A stretch of 64,000 nt of DNA from Acytostelium subglobosum LB1 (Eukaryota; Evosea; Eumycetozoa; Acytosteliales; Acytosteliaceae): assembly GCF_000787575.1 (NCBI RefSeq), contig NW_012236532.1, positions 62,001-126,000 of the forward strand, written 5' to 3'. The position numbers and the translations under genes were made by a program. Positions 22,631-35,926 of the stretch are shown one piece after another. How positions within the stretch are numbered: position 1 is the stretch's first letter; each line of letters opens with the position of its first letter. The notes under the pieces are model-generated. The model was given only the letters and a program-made list of their open reading frames with translations, was not told the origin of the DNA and did no database searches.

Positions 22631-24997
22631 ATGTTTGGAAGTAAGAAAGACAAGAACAAGAAGAAAGATGGTAGGTACACTCAATCAATCAATCAATCAA
22701 ACAATGTCTTCAGCGTGATGGACACAACCTAACAATATTGATCAATATCAATATCAACATAATAATAGAGGTCGATGCATTTGAGGAACAATTAAGATCA
22801 GGACAGAATGATCTGTTACAAGATATCGATATGTCACAGATTGATAAGATGATGAAGAATGAGATAAAGGAGGACGATATATCTTTGACAGAGGATGATA
22901 TGAATGATCCTGAACTATTGGCTCAATTGGGTACTATCGAGAGTGGATCGACACTTGAGAGGCCAAAGCCTACCCCTGCACCAAATGCTGCCTCTGCACC
23001 CTCTCCAATGCGTCCATCACCTCAACAGCAACAGCAACAGCAACAATCAAAGAAGCCCGCCAAAGCATTGACACCAGAGGAAGAGGAGGAACTTGCTTTG
23101 CGACGTGAGATGGGTGAGATGGACTCTGGTGACGACGATGACAATGACATGCATGATGGCGGTGAAGATGACTTCCAAGCTATGATCCCAATTCTAGAGC
23201 AACGTGTTGTTGCATACAAGAAGACTGCACTGGCCAACAAGGATAACAGAGAGTTGGCATTGAAGTACATGAAAGCTGCCAGACAGATAGAGGAAGCAGT
23301 GAAAGAACTGAACCAAGGTATTCCTGTTGGTGAGTATCCTCTCATGGGTGTAGTGCATGTGACCCTTACTAACAATCATGATAATCAGACATTCGATCAC
23401 TACCTCCCGATCTCCAAGCACCAGCACCCTCTCAAAGGTCTGCTCCTGTTGCCACTACAACAACAACAACAACCAAGACCACATCACCCAAGCCAACAGT
23501 TGCGCCTGTTGCTCAAGTGGTCAAGCCCCCTGTGCCAGTGCTCTCACGTGAAGAGGTCGATCGACTCGAGAGGGCTCATACATGGGAGTTGTTCGAAGCA
23601 GAGTACACCAAGAAACACAACAGCATGGCACAGGAAGCAATTGTAAGTACAAAGTTAACCTTGCTCGCCAATACAACCTCGCTAACATCTTGACATGTGC
23701 ACACTACCAACAGAGACTAAAGAACAATGGCGAGTTGGAGAAATCATTGATGATTGTAAAGGAGATACGTGGAGTCAATGCTGTGCTTGAGCAGATTAGG
23801 GTGTGTAACAAGGCGGGCGTGTCACCTCCACCATTCCACTTTGAGGAGAGGGTCACGCAGACAGAGGTCATCCAGGGCCATCTCAAGGAGAACCAGATCG
23901 AGTTCATCATTGGCAAGTACGAGTTTCCCAAGAGTCTTGGCACACTCGACTCGTACATCACCACCGAGTTCCCATATCCCTCGTCTGAGGAGCCGCAAAA
24001 GTTCACGACGGCCTCTTCAAACAGCGCCACGGGCAAGGACTACTCCTTCAAGACAGTCATCGAGATTGAGAAGAAGAAGTCCTTCCAGCGCATCGTCGAG
24101 AAGAAGAAGCTGGTGCTCACCATCAACTCGTCAAAGATGTTCTTTATGAAGACGGTCGTGGGCAAGTGCGAGGTCAAGCTGGCTGACCTGCTGGACCGCT
24201 GCGAGATCAACACCAAGTTCCCAATCATGAAGGATGGCTCAAAGAAGGAGCTGGGCGGCTATGTTGAGGTGGCCATCAGAATGAGGACCCCAATCGCATC
24301 GAAGGAATATATCAAGAAGTCTGAAAGGATACTGGTTCTCGATGGACCATTACAGAATGTTGATGTGACTGCCGTCGCTGCGCCAACAACACCAGCCACC
24401 CCAACAACAACTACACCATCAACTTCACACACAACCTCACCAACTGCAACCTCCACGACGCCACAACAACCAGAGAGGATATCACCTGTACATACGCCAC
24501 CTACCACCACACCAACCAAGCCAACAGCGGCAGAAGTACATACGCCAACTTCGACCACCACTACCACATCAACAACAAAGACACCTGTTGCCGCAACTCC
24601 ATCTCCAACACCAAAGCCCGCAGAATCGACACCAACAGAGGCAACTGGCGAGGAAGAGGAGGAGGAAGAATGGGATAGCCTCGACAGGATCGTTTCAAAC
24701 GATGTTATGGAGTCGATGCTTGCTGTACTCATTCCACAGGTGGCAACCAAACCAACACCAGAGTTGATCGATAGGAAACAGGCATTGGAGATCAAGATGA
24801 TGGTACTGGAAACCCAGGTGTCCTCTGGCATGCTCACCATTGAGGCCTACACTAAACAGCTGGAGAATGCCGTCCTGCAGGATAAGATACTGGCCAAGAA
24901 GCTGGTTGGTGCTGGTAAGAAGGATGTTGCTATCAAGGTGATGGCGCGCATCAAGATCATGAACGCCGAGTTGGCGTCGGCGTCCCAAGCCTCATAG
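22631..24997 (+). CDS. CC2D1/Lgd family protein (DM14 and C2 domains)
   Basis: Four exons, 22631-22670, 22769-23329, 23389-23642 and 23714-24997, give 712 residues. The short first exon encodes MFGSKKDKNKKKD. The region around LALKYMKAARQIEEAVKELN, followed by GIPVDIRSLPPDL, is a DM14 unit. Exon 4 carries the C2 domain: KNQIEFIIGKYEFPKSLGTL-like strands after a helical stretch, then GKCEVKLADLLDRCEI. A Thr/Pro-rich linker follows, and the C-terminus is helical. CC2D1A/B and fly Lgd bind the ESCRT-III subunit CHMP4/Shrub through DM14 repeats and regulate endosomal sorting. Only one clear DM14 unit is visible, fewer than in animal proteins. Gln and Thr tracts are typical of the organism. Confidence 0.88.
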
Positions 24998-25173
24998 TAT
25001 ATAGTATATCCTCCACAACTTAGCACATACACATAGCGCCCCTACTACATCCATTACCATCGAGTTACACCTTTACCTGTTCTATACTTAATAAACCGAA
25101 GTATTAGTCATTCATGTACATCAACAAGCTGAGGGCATCAGCGCCCACATTCATTCGTTCATTCATTCATTCA

Positions 25174-26483
<1,310 letters not shown>

Positions 26484-28019
26484 TGTATTTGTATATGTAT
26501 ATGTTTGTATGTGAATATATGTTTGTGTGTGTATCTCTACAATTGATAAAGGTCTTCTCGACTTTCACCCCAACCTCAATCAACAAACAAGTTTCGTTCG
26601 TTTTATTGACACAAACAACAATTTTTCCAACTTTATTCATCCAACCAAACAATCCAAAGAGACAAATAAGATACACACAACATGGTCATTATTTTGTTAA
26701 TCCAATTATCTCTCTCTTGTTCTCTACCTCACTTTATTGAAGTTGAAGTCGATTGTCATCCAAATTATTGTGTTGTTCCCGCCTTGATTATTACTGGTCA
26801 TCCATTAAAATGCCTTAGCCTCCTGTCAGAAACGCCTACTTTGTCTTCACCGATAGCTAGCTCACGAGTTTATCATCAAACTGTGCATATATGTTTGATA
26901 TGTGAACTGGACTTGACTGGTCTAAGATAGATCATCCAGTATTGGTGATTGATTGTTGAAGGGCTCGAGATGTGAAGAATGTTGACCCCTTGTGGGGACG
27001 ACAACATCGTCTTTGGAGACGGTATATCGCTCAAAGTCTAGTCAGTGAGGTTGATCGATAGTATTGTAATGTCCTTGGTTTATATCTCTATTGATTGATT
27101 GATTGATTTATGATTGATCTAGATCTAAATACATCACTCAAGATCACATCCCTTTAAATAGCATAAATCAATTGGACATGCGAGGTCTGGAATGACCCTT
27201 AGACCATTGCCAGCCCATCCGGATGCCTTATAAGAGATGTTTGGAACCCTCGAGGTAGGGGTAGGATGTGACGTGGATATTGATCGGTATAAGGTTGATG
27301 TCAATGTTATTGCCAGTTTGGGCAGTAGTTTGATTATGTGATTTGTCTGCTGATTGGTCATTTGATCACTCTCGCATTTTTAAGATTAATCGTGTTTCCA
27401 TTTCTGTGAGGTGCTGTTGGAAGGTTGCAAACGGATCACTAATCACTCATCACTCTGACCATGGTAACATGCCGATTGGAACAAGAAAGGCAATGGATCG
27501 TCTTGTAGGATGTCCAGCCTGTTTATTATATGTGTGTTGGAATGGAATGTTGTAACTCGGGTTCTGTCTGTCTGTCTGTCAGTCCCTCACTTCTCTTGGA
27601 TGGTTGGTTTTGGGGTGTCGTGTCCATGATGACGGACCATGGTTTGAATGGATGATGGATCACCTTTGGGTTGGTTAGATGGTTAATGGCGTTGGTGTCT
27701 TGAGCCGATAATGTACATAATGAGTGAATGGATGAATGAGTGAGAGAGTGAAGTGTTGGTAAAATGTGCGCACACGGTGCAGTGAGAAGAGTAGGATAAG
27801 GAAAGAGTGGAGGAGTTGGATGGATGGAGGGATGGGAGGATGGATGGATGGATGACACTCGCTTCGAAACGAGCATAGGCTTGAGAAAAAAAAAACTTTG
27901 TCGTCATGTTGTGAGGAGGCTTGTACTGCAGCTGCTCTCGATGGCAGCACGAGCCTGTTGGGTGGAAAGAAAGAATGAATGAATGAGTGAGTGAATGATG
28001 AAACTGGATTGATGATTGA
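26484..28019. other. Intergenic region between DIM1 and the homeobox gene
   Basis: About 1.5 kb. Open frames on both strands are made of simple sequence (Ser/His/Ile-rich translations of TGAA, GGAT and TTGA repeats) and show no family likeness. A GGAT-type repeat lies at about 27817-27855 and a poly-A run near 27887. A CCCCTTGTGGGG inverted repeat lies near 26985. I see no RNA gene. Confidence 0.5.
27817..27855 (+). repeat. GGAT tetranucleotide-type repeat
   Basis: Imperfect GGAT/GGAG tract downstream of the homeobox gene. Nearby TGAA tracts extend the simple-sequence zone. Confidence 0.7.
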
Positions 28020-29990
28020 TCAATTGGATTGATCAAGTGAAAGGATGGCCATGTATGGCTTGAGGGTAAGTGGCGCCACTACTGGGGAGGTGGTGGTCGT
28101 CTGTGGAATCTTGGAGGACGAGGTAGAGAGATTGATCATTGGCATGGGCGGCAGGTGTGTCTGAGAGGCGTTGAGCGGCGAAAAGGGTATGGGTGAGAGA
28201 CTGAGAGGCGAGGTGGTGGACGACAGTGACTGTGTTGGCGATGTTGCTCCTGATGATGATTTGCTGCGCTTATGATTGTTGTTCGACGACTTGCCCAAGC
28301 CCGCGATGGTAAAGTGTGACATCATTGATTGTTGTTGTTTCTTGTTGGCGCTGACTGATGTCATCATTGGCGATATGGATGGGACAATGTTGTCCGTGGA
28401 CATTGAAAGGAGTGAGCGATTGCCAGAGTGTGTGGGTGTGTTGATGTTGGAGGGGGCTGAAGTGGCGGTAGTGGATGTGGAAATGAAGGAGGGGATGGGC
28501 ATGGGCGTGGACATGGACAAGGACTGGACATTATGGGATGCCGATGAACTCTCATCGATCAGCAATCCCGTGCCGCTCTCTTCGTTGTCATTGATCTCCT
28601 CGTCGTCGTCGAGCTGGTCTTGGAAGTCATCTTCGTCGTCTCCCTTGGTAAACACTCCACGCTTGACCTTTGCACGCTTGTTCTGGAACCAGATCTGCAC
28701 TCGACGGCTGGACATGCCCAGCTGATTGGCCAATCTGATACGTATCTGCTGCGAGGGCATCTTATCCGTCTCGAATATTTGCTCCAGAATGGACAGTTGC
28801 TCAGGTGATGTACGCTGGCGCTTCTTCTTTCCAGCGCCAACATTCGATGAGCTTGCACTCAGTTTGTTGCCGTTGTTGTGATGGTTGGATACCTCACTAG
28901 ATGAGCTGTTGAGACTGCGCGACACACCACTCAAGTGGACGATGGCAGCCTCATCATCATTGTCCAACATATTGTTGTTGCCATTGTTGTTGTTGCTAGC
29001 ATTGGTCAATGGCACCAAGTTGGCATTGTCAACCAAGGCAGAGTCTGTTATGTTTGGCACAAGGTTACAGCTGCTACTGCTATTGCTATGACTGATACTG
29101 TTGTCTGGTGTACTTGAAGAAGACCCACCTCCTCCTACAGTGGGTATACCAACAGATGATATCTTTAAAAGGATGTTGGCAATCAATCCTATCTCCTCAC
29201 TAAATTAGTTTTAAATTAAATTGGCAATTAACAAATTAGTTCGCGTTCCACTATGCATGGTGATCTTTTTGTGTGAATGTGAATGTGGAGAGTGGGGCTT
29301 GATGGGTGCACGTGTGGGGGGGATTGGGTCCATGAAAGTGATCAGTGGGGATGAGGCCTTTTGCTGAAGGCGTGTGTGAGTAGGGAACTCAAGGAACAAA
29401 ATATCTCTTTTTTTTTGATGATGATACGCCCCAACACGAAATGAGCATCTCTAATTCCGGTCCATTCCGCAATATCACGAATTGATGGTGACAGATGGAC
29501 GACAAGAAGTCGTCTCTTGGATTCCCATCCATTCGCCTGTTGACAAGCAAATGAAGGTGTGGCTGTGGAGCCAAATGAATTGACTGATGATTGACTGAGT
29601 GATTGACAATCGACTGTGAATGAAGTTGAAGCAAGCAAATACATGGTTCATAGATGGGTGTATGTGTGTGTGTGTGTGTGTGTTCGTTGATTGGTTGGTT
29701 GATTGATTGAATGAATGAATGTGTATTACTCACCCTTCTTCATCACCATGATGAGTATGTGATTGATTCAATGTGGACAACTCTGCCTCTGACACTGGAC
29801 TACTGCTCCGGCTACTGTTCATACTGAAGCCACTGCTAATATGATGATTGTTACTGTCGTCATTGTTTAAAAGTCTGTCTAATGATGCTGACTCGCCTAT
29901 TGAAGCTGTCAACAATGTCCTCCTATATTGTTGTTGTTGTTGTAGTTGGAATGATGCAAATATTTGATTCTGCTCTTGAATAATCTCCAT
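28020..29990 (-). CDS. Homeodomain transcription factor
   Basis: Exons 29990-29734 and 29199-28020 (phase-2 intron of 534 nt, long for this genome) give 478 residues. The N-terminal half is Gln-, Asn- and Ser-rich. The homeodomain (about residues 210-268) starts KKKRQRTSPEQLSILEQIF and ends with the recognition helix RRVQIWFQNKRAKVKR, including the invariant Trp, Phe, Asn and Arg. An acidic stretch (DDEDDFQDQLDDDEEIND) follows at once, then a Ser/Thr/Pro-rich tail. The Asn in WFQN contacts adenine in the major groove. Other members of this class in dictyostelids regulate cell-type choice in development, but I cannot assign an orthologue. Exon 2 starts at TGAGGAG after TTTAG, because the first ATG-like codon in that frame is TTG. 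Confidence 0.88.
29661..29683 (+). repeat. TG dinucleotide repeat in the homeobox intron
   Basis: TATG followed by a run of TG in the 534-nt intron of the homeobox gene. Confidence 0.75.
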
Positions 29991-30936
29991 TCTTTAATAT
30001 TTGTGTCGTCTTTGTAGTTGTGTTGATGATATGTTGATATTATTGAAAGTGAAGTGGTGAAATATTTGTTATTGGTGGAGCAATATGTAATAATGATAAT
30101 GATAATAATAATAAAGATTGAGTGAGAACAATACCAAACGAATGAATGTATACCAATTTAATTAATAGGTGATGGGCGTTGATAGTGAGCCATGAACACG
30201 ATATTTTAATTTAATGTATGAATGTATTTATAAGGTAGTACCTCTCACTTGCCTTGTCGTTTTCTAGATTTGCGAAGTAGAAAAAGCATCACCAAACAGA
30301 CAAGGGTATGCCACAATATGTGCAGCATGATCATTTAGATATGACTCAATATCATTTCGCGCGCGCTCTCTCCCATGTTCTTTCATGGTGATGGCGGGGT
30401 ATCTGGTGCGCTCTCGTGGGCCTAAGCACGCAAAACCGACTCCTCCTTTTCTTTTTGTTTGTGTGTCTTTGGCAAGGGTCATCACCTTTAAAAGGGCACT
30501 TTGCTTGTTGTGTGAAGCCATCATTCATTTGATGGCTGGCTGGCTCGTGTCCCGGACGATTGTCTTAATGGCTATTGTGGGAACCCAATCAACTACACCT
30601 GCTCTTCGGCAAAATACCATGTCTGTGTGTTGGGTGGTGTCTGTGCCCTCAGATCTGTCTTCCTGGTTTGCCTGATCTCTCCTGATTATTGATGGGGCCA
30701 ATAACAAACATAACTTTGATATCTCTTTCTTATTAATATTATTAAGATGTTCCTTTGTATTGTATTTGTTAGTAAGTTATAACAATGATATTATGTTTAA
30801 TGTTTGATTGTTGAGTGTTTTGTTGAGTCTTATTCTTGTCGCGCAGACCAAACTTGTGCAACACAAGGTGAAAACAAACTTGGTAGCCTCCATTCACATG
30901 TCTTGACGACGAATACACACAAAGAGAGATATAAGA
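29991..30936. other. Divergent intergenic region, homeobox gene and GatC
   Basis: 946 bp between two divergent start codons. A relatively GC-rich patch at about 30350-30690 stands out from AT-rich flanks. It has an open frame of about 86-96 codons on each strand, but without recognisable features. It could be regulatory. Confidence 0.45.
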
Positions 30937-31556
30937 ATGTTTAGACTTATAGTGAATAATGTCTCACACAGGAGTATTATTCAGGGGTCAAGGGGATACT
31001 CGACACTGCAACAACAACACAACACCAAGATAGTGAGCATCCATCCCAATAATGTAGTAAATATGATGATCAAACCCACTCATTCATTATTGCAATCAAT
31101 CAATGCTCATACTTTCTTTAGGATTGGGACAAGAGATGGTCGGTCAGTGAGTTGGTCGAGGGCAGCTCAGCACACGTTCATCAGATACCAGAGACAAAGT
31201 TGAGACATCTTGCATCATTGGCAATGCTGAGGATTGATGATGCCGATGTTGACAAGTACTGCAAGCAATTAGGTAGTGTTCTACATGCAGTTGACACAAT
31301 GCAGAAAGTCGACACAAACAACGTTGCGCCAATGCGTAGTATACTAGATGACTATCCATTACAAATGCGTCAGGAGCGAACCACTACTACGACTACAACT
31401 CAAACAGACAATAGTGATGGTATCACACCAGACATACTTCTACAACATACAACACATCGATTTGCAAACTTCTACACAGTTCCACATCGCCAACAAGGCA
31501 GTAGCAGTGGAGGAAGCAGCGGCAATGCCCTAGACGAGGGAGAGGATGAGTTATAA
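30937..31556 (+). CDS. gatC: Mitochondrial glutamyl-tRNA(Gln) amidotransferase subunit C
   Basis: Exon 1 starts at 30937. Exon 2 runs 31122-31556. Two in-phase donors are possible for exon 1, after 31056 (GTAAAT, preferred) or after 31032 (GTGAGC), giving about 184 or 176 residues. The Arg/Ser-rich, acid-poor N-terminus fits a mitochondrial targeting peptide. The core HLASLAMLRIDDADVDKYCK, then VDTNNVAPM, is the GatC helical hairpin that wraps around GatA and GatB. The complex converts Glu-tRNA(Gln) to Gln-tRNA(Gln) in organelles. A Thr-rich insert and a Ser/Gly/Asp/Glu-rich tail are lineage-specific additions. Confidence 0.82.
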
Positions 31557-32123
31557 GCACGAGCAATTATACAATATATATCATTCTATATTCAATCAAT
31601 CAATCAATCAATCAATTCACAAGCATGTCAACAACATTGACGTGAACGCGGTCTCATCCCCATCCACATTGAATAAATATAATTAATTTAAATTTGTTTG
31701 CTCTCTCTGTTGTTCACACTTAACATTCGAATGTTTATGTGTGTTTTGAAGGGTTGTCAACAACACCACCATCTTCTTTATTAATCAACACACACTCAAC
31801 AACAAGCACGAAAGTCATAGTCACAGATAGAGTCAGTCAGTCATTCAGAGTAAAAGTCTATGAAAGTAGTGATAAAGATATATAGATATTACATTTATAC
31901 ATAACATACGTACATACATCAAAGCCGATAGGTCCTGCATGTCTAAAGTCAGAACGAACGGACGGACATTGATTGGTTAATCACACACACGCATTCACTC
32001 ACACTTCATACTCGCGCGCCTTTATCTTTGATCAGGATATATATAACTACTTCTATTCATCACAACATATTATATATATACATTATACCAAAAGATAAGA
32101 TAAGATATATATAGATATCCCGC
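31557..32123. other. Intergenic region downstream of GatC
   Basis: 567 bp of AT-rich DNA. A TCAA tract lies near 31594-31616 and several TATA-like runs precede 32124. No gene is seen. Confidence 0.5.
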
Positions 32124-32545
32124 ATGGGCAAGATCTCCGATTCAGAATCACACATAGGTATGATTACTACTACTACTTATACAGATATCTACATCTTATA
32201 ATCACTTCTCCGCACATCACCTCTTTATAACACCTCTTCAATGCATTCACCATTCATTCATTTACGCATTCATTGTATGACGTCACTCTACAACTTCATT
32301 GTATTCATCATACTTTGATCCTTCAATATCAACAACATCAACAACAACATCAATACATTTAATCACTCAATCACTCAACCAATACAACGAACTATCTATT
32401 GTGTGTTGTACTTGTCCCAGGCATTGAACGACCAGTCCCAATCATTGTAACAGCAACAGCGGGACCTTCAACGGTTGCAATGGAAGTTCAAAAGTTTTCA
32501 CTTGTTGTCATTTTGCCTTGTGGGGCGCTCAACTTGAAAAGATGA
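32124..32545 (+). CDS. Candidate small two-exon gene, 52 residues, unknown function
   Basis: An ATG at 32124 opens MGKISDSESHI and runs to a GTATGA donor after 32157. A good acceptor (TTGTCCCAG) at 32420 leads to an in-frame second exon that ends at TGA 32543-32545. The joined frame includes RPVPIIVTATAGPSTVAMEV and a hydrophobic stretch (FSLVVILPCGALNL). The intron would be 263 nt. I do not recognise the protein. Alternatively, the first exon could be a 5' exon of the Sds3-like gene downstream, or the whole match could be chance. There is no independent support beyond splice signals, frame and a non-repetitive amino-acid composition. Confidence 0.35.
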
Positions 32546-33179
32546 TGCATCTTGGCACATGGTCTTGAACCAAACCTGATTTAATTTCAAACAGAGTGGG
32601 GAGTTACATACAGCCCTCCATCACATCTTCACCCCCTCCACCTCACCACCCACACACATCAATCACTTGATGGTATAAACACTTGGATACATTGCACTAC
32701 TCTACACATTACCACACATATACACACAAACAGACAAAGAGATACACATCTTATACATATACACACATATTTATATCAAGACAAGATCACATTCTTTTCA
32801 AATCGATTGAAACTGATTCAGGATTTCAATAATTCAATCAATCACACATTCATTCATCGCCTTCATATGTCAACTTTGTGCTGTTTCAGTTGGCAGTCTC
32901 GACTCTATCTTTCTTTACAACAACAAAAACAATAACATCAGTAACTAAAGTTCTGACACTATCTCTATCGCGAAAACAAACATTAGAAACAAGCCAGGAG
33001 TCCACCATCAATAGCACTACAACACCTGGCAACAACAACAAGAGCAAGAGTACAACAACAACAACAGACAACACCAATAACAACAATAGCAATAATAGTA
33101 GCAAGGAATTAGAGAGCATGGAGGTCGACTCTAGTATGCCAACAAGCGTAATGAAGGATCCAATGGAACAAAGTCGCCA
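32546..33179. other. Region upstream of the Sds3-like gene
   Basis: 634 bp. The first 300 bp are CA-rich simple sequence. From about 32878 a Ser/Thr/Asn-rich open frame runs to 33222 and overlaps the proposed Sds3-like start in another frame. It may be a coding 5' exon whose junction I could not define, or leader sequence. Confidence 0.4.
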
Positions 33180-34342
33180 ATGGCGGAACCAGCGGCGCAT
33201 CGAGCGAAGGACCGGCCTGTGATAACTTTCACGAGGAACAATCGAAACGGAAAAGGAAGTTCCGGAGGCGCCAACAAGCCTCCCGCCAAAGATGAGAGTA
33301 TGAGCGAGGACGACAATAACAACAACAACGGTGAGGAGGAGGACAACGATCAGAGCGGTATCGATGAGGAAGCGCCAACTTCAACATCCTCAACGATATC
33401 GAAGCGGAGTAGTAGTGGTGGTGGGAGCAAGTCCTCACGAAGGTCGACAGGCGGCTCCACATCAACAACAGCGACTACAAGGGATGAGGAGATGGCCGAC
33501 GAAGATTCATCAAAGAATGGCATGGTAATTGAAGAGAGCGACAACAATGACGAGAGTGGGGGCGGCGCCGAGCAAGACGATGACCTCTCAAAGAAGCGAA
33601 CCGAGTGTCTGGGCCACATGGAGCGAATAGAGAAGGAGTTTCAAGAGCTGAAGGAGAGGTTCTTTAATGAGCGACTGAGTCAGATAAAGAAGGACATTGA
33701 GGATATCAAAGTTGGTAAGTAATAGGTTTGATTGATTGTTGATTGACTAGTTAACATTATCCAAACTGACATCAACTTAATCAATCAATCAATAAAATCA
33801 TATAGGCGATCACCATGGCTTTCAAGAGAAGGCTAAGGAGTTGGAACAAAAGAAGGACAAGAAGATAAAGATGGCAGAGGGATGGATGCGATTCCAAATC
33901 CAGAATATTGACAATATATACGATGCCGAGAAACAACAGTTTGACAATGAATATGATGTATGTTGTTGCCGACACACGACAGGACCATAGCCGAAGCACT
34001 GAACTAACAGCAATCTGACCCCTCCAACAACAACAGGATGAATCGTTACTTCTCCGAGAGAGGATGGTCAACTCATTGTTTGAGAAGCAGAGACGTATCT
34101 CTGAAGAGAAGGAGGCACTGCGACTGACGGACGACTCCAAGATAGTGAGCAAGGCCAAGAAGCTGCAGAACCAGAACAAGATACCAAAGAAACAGATACG
34201 TAAGTATACGAGTGGCACATGGCGAGCCAGGAGCACCCAACTAACATATACCAAAGCGCCATCAATCACATACTCGCTGAGCGAGAGTGAAGTTAACGAA
34301 GACTTTGAAGCAGCACTGATGTTTAAGCGACCGTCATCATAG
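33180..34342 (+). CDS. Sds3/BRMS1-like subunit of a Sin3 histone deacetylase complex
   Basis: Exons 33180-33714, 33806-33957 and 34037-34342 give about 330 residues from ATG 33180. Upstream in that frame a TAG lies at 33132, but a spliced 5' exon is possible, so the start is uncertain. The N-terminal half is low complexity (Ser, Gly, Asp, Asn). The conserved Sds3-like region begins with KKRTECLGHMERIEKEFQEL and continues as a long coiled coil through LSQIKKDIEDIKVG and QKKDKKIKMAEGWMRFQIQN to LRERMVNSLFEKQRRISEEK. In yeast and animals this coiled coil dimerises and holds the Sin3-HDAC corepressor together on chromatin. The assignment rests on the coiled-coil signature. Confidence 0.75.
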
Positions 34343-35403
34343 TGTCGACAGGTGCTCGCATATATATCCACTCGTGGTGCCAACTGTCTCCAGAGATGTT
34401 CATCCAAACACAGTCGCCGCGCTCCCTGTTTCCATAACAACAGGGTAGTATCCTGCCTTGTGTCCAATGCCCTGTCCATGATATGGTCATCGCACCTCCC
34501 CTCCCCTCCTCATCATCCTCTTCTCCTTCTCCCTCTATCTTGGGTCTCATTCATGCCGATCATGAGTTGACCCATCAGCCGACTTTGAATTGTACATATC
34601 AAATGTATATATTTATTCACATTATATATATATATTCAATTATATATATATCCATTCAACATCACATTCCAGCCAGTCGACTCCAACCATCCATCCATCC
34701 AACCACCATCGTATATATGTTTAAAACAAACATTGAATGATTGTAAGACTTCAAGAACACCATCAACAACAGCCAGTTTCTTCAGACCCAGGCCAACTCA
34801 TGCGAAGCAGGCATCCAAATGCGTACGTTCGACTCAATCCAGCATGTACACGAGAGATACAGAGATAGAGATAGAGGGAAAGAATGCAATCGAATTGTAT
34901 GCAGTGCATCTCACACACAGATATGAATTAAGGTCGTGACGAATAAAGAAGAGAACAAAGAGTGAGAGAGAGAGAGCGCAAAGGACATCAGTGCTCGCAT
35001 CCAACAAACCAAGACAATCCATCTTAGAGTGCTCTCTGCCTGTATCATGATGTATTCTTCAATCAATCAAACAGTGACACCACACACGAATCCAATCACA
35101 CATGATCAGAATACTTAAATGTGTATGTGTGTGGAACGATGATTGATGGTGTGTGGTTGAGAGTCTGGACATCCAATATGATGTGTCATGTACGATGTTA
35201 TTTGGAACAAATAATATTTGTCTCCCCATAAAGTGAATAGATCACTTGCATCAAGTGATACCAGACTACAACGTCCAATAACATCAGGTTTATTGATGTC
35301 GTCCTCCCAATCATGTTGTTTATTGATGGTATTATCTCAATAAGGAAAGGGTAACATAATATTTAGATTATTTATTTATAATTATTTATATATATATAAA
35401 ATA
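34343..35403. other. Intergenic region between the Sds3-like and CBM49 genes
   Basis: About 1.06 kb, AT-rich, with TATA and GAGAGA runs. No credible coding or RNA gene is seen. A TATATATAAA run lies just before the CBM49 ATG. Confidence 0.5.
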
Positions 35404-35926
35404 ATGAAGATATTTTCCATATTGATTATATTATGCTTCTGGACTGTCTACATACATTGCGCCGAGCTATGCGGTCCAAGAAGTTGTGCTCCAGGTCTAT
35501 TTTGTTGTTCGGATGATAAGAGTGCAATATGTAAACCAATCGGTATGTTATTGAAACTCATCCTTCTTTAGAATCAATGATAGATCTAACTTTTTGATTT
35601 AACGTTATTTCAATCAATCAGCTCAAGCAGCTTCATTGGTTACATTCAATTTAACAGTTGACGGAAAGTGGACTGATTCAGCTCAGTTCATTGGATACAT
35701 AAAGAATGTTTCAGGTAGAAGAATAAGCAAGATTACATTGAATGCTGTTGGCTTCGTGTTGTTGAAACCTTCATCCATTTGGAATGCAAAGTATACAGAG
35801 ACCATCAATGAAATATATATACCCGACTTCCAAGATGGTCTACCAGCATTTCAAACTTACTCCTTTGGTTTCATCTCTTCAAAACTTGAGAAGCCTCCTA
35901 TTACCATTAAAAGTGTAATGTTCTAA
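35404..35926 (+). CDS. Small secreted CBM49 (cellulose-binding) protein
   Basis: Exons 35404-35542 and 35622-35926 (phase-1 intron) give 147 residues. The N-terminus is a clear signal peptide (FSILIILCFWTVYIHC). A cysteine-rich linker (CGPRSCAPGLFCC) follows. The remainder matches the CBM49 fold of dictyostelid cellulose-binding proteins: VTFNLTVDGKWTDSAQFIGY, then ISKITLNAVGF, and near the end AFQTYSFGFI. Proteins of this kind bind cellulose in the slug sheath, stalk or spore coat. No catalytic domain is attached, so a structural or scaffolding role is likely. The small size and exon split between the Cys-rich part and the CBM are worth noting. Confidence 0.85.

Noticed and set aside
26484-28019. 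Several open frames of 70-117 codons on both strands
   Set aside because: They translate simple repeats (Ser/His/Ile-rich) and overlap one another in several frames.
32878-33222. Ser/Thr/Asn-rich open frame upstream of the Sds3-like gene
   Set aside because: It begins without an ATG, overlaps the Sds3-like start in another frame, and I could find no junction that joins the two. It is left as possible leader or missing 5' exon.
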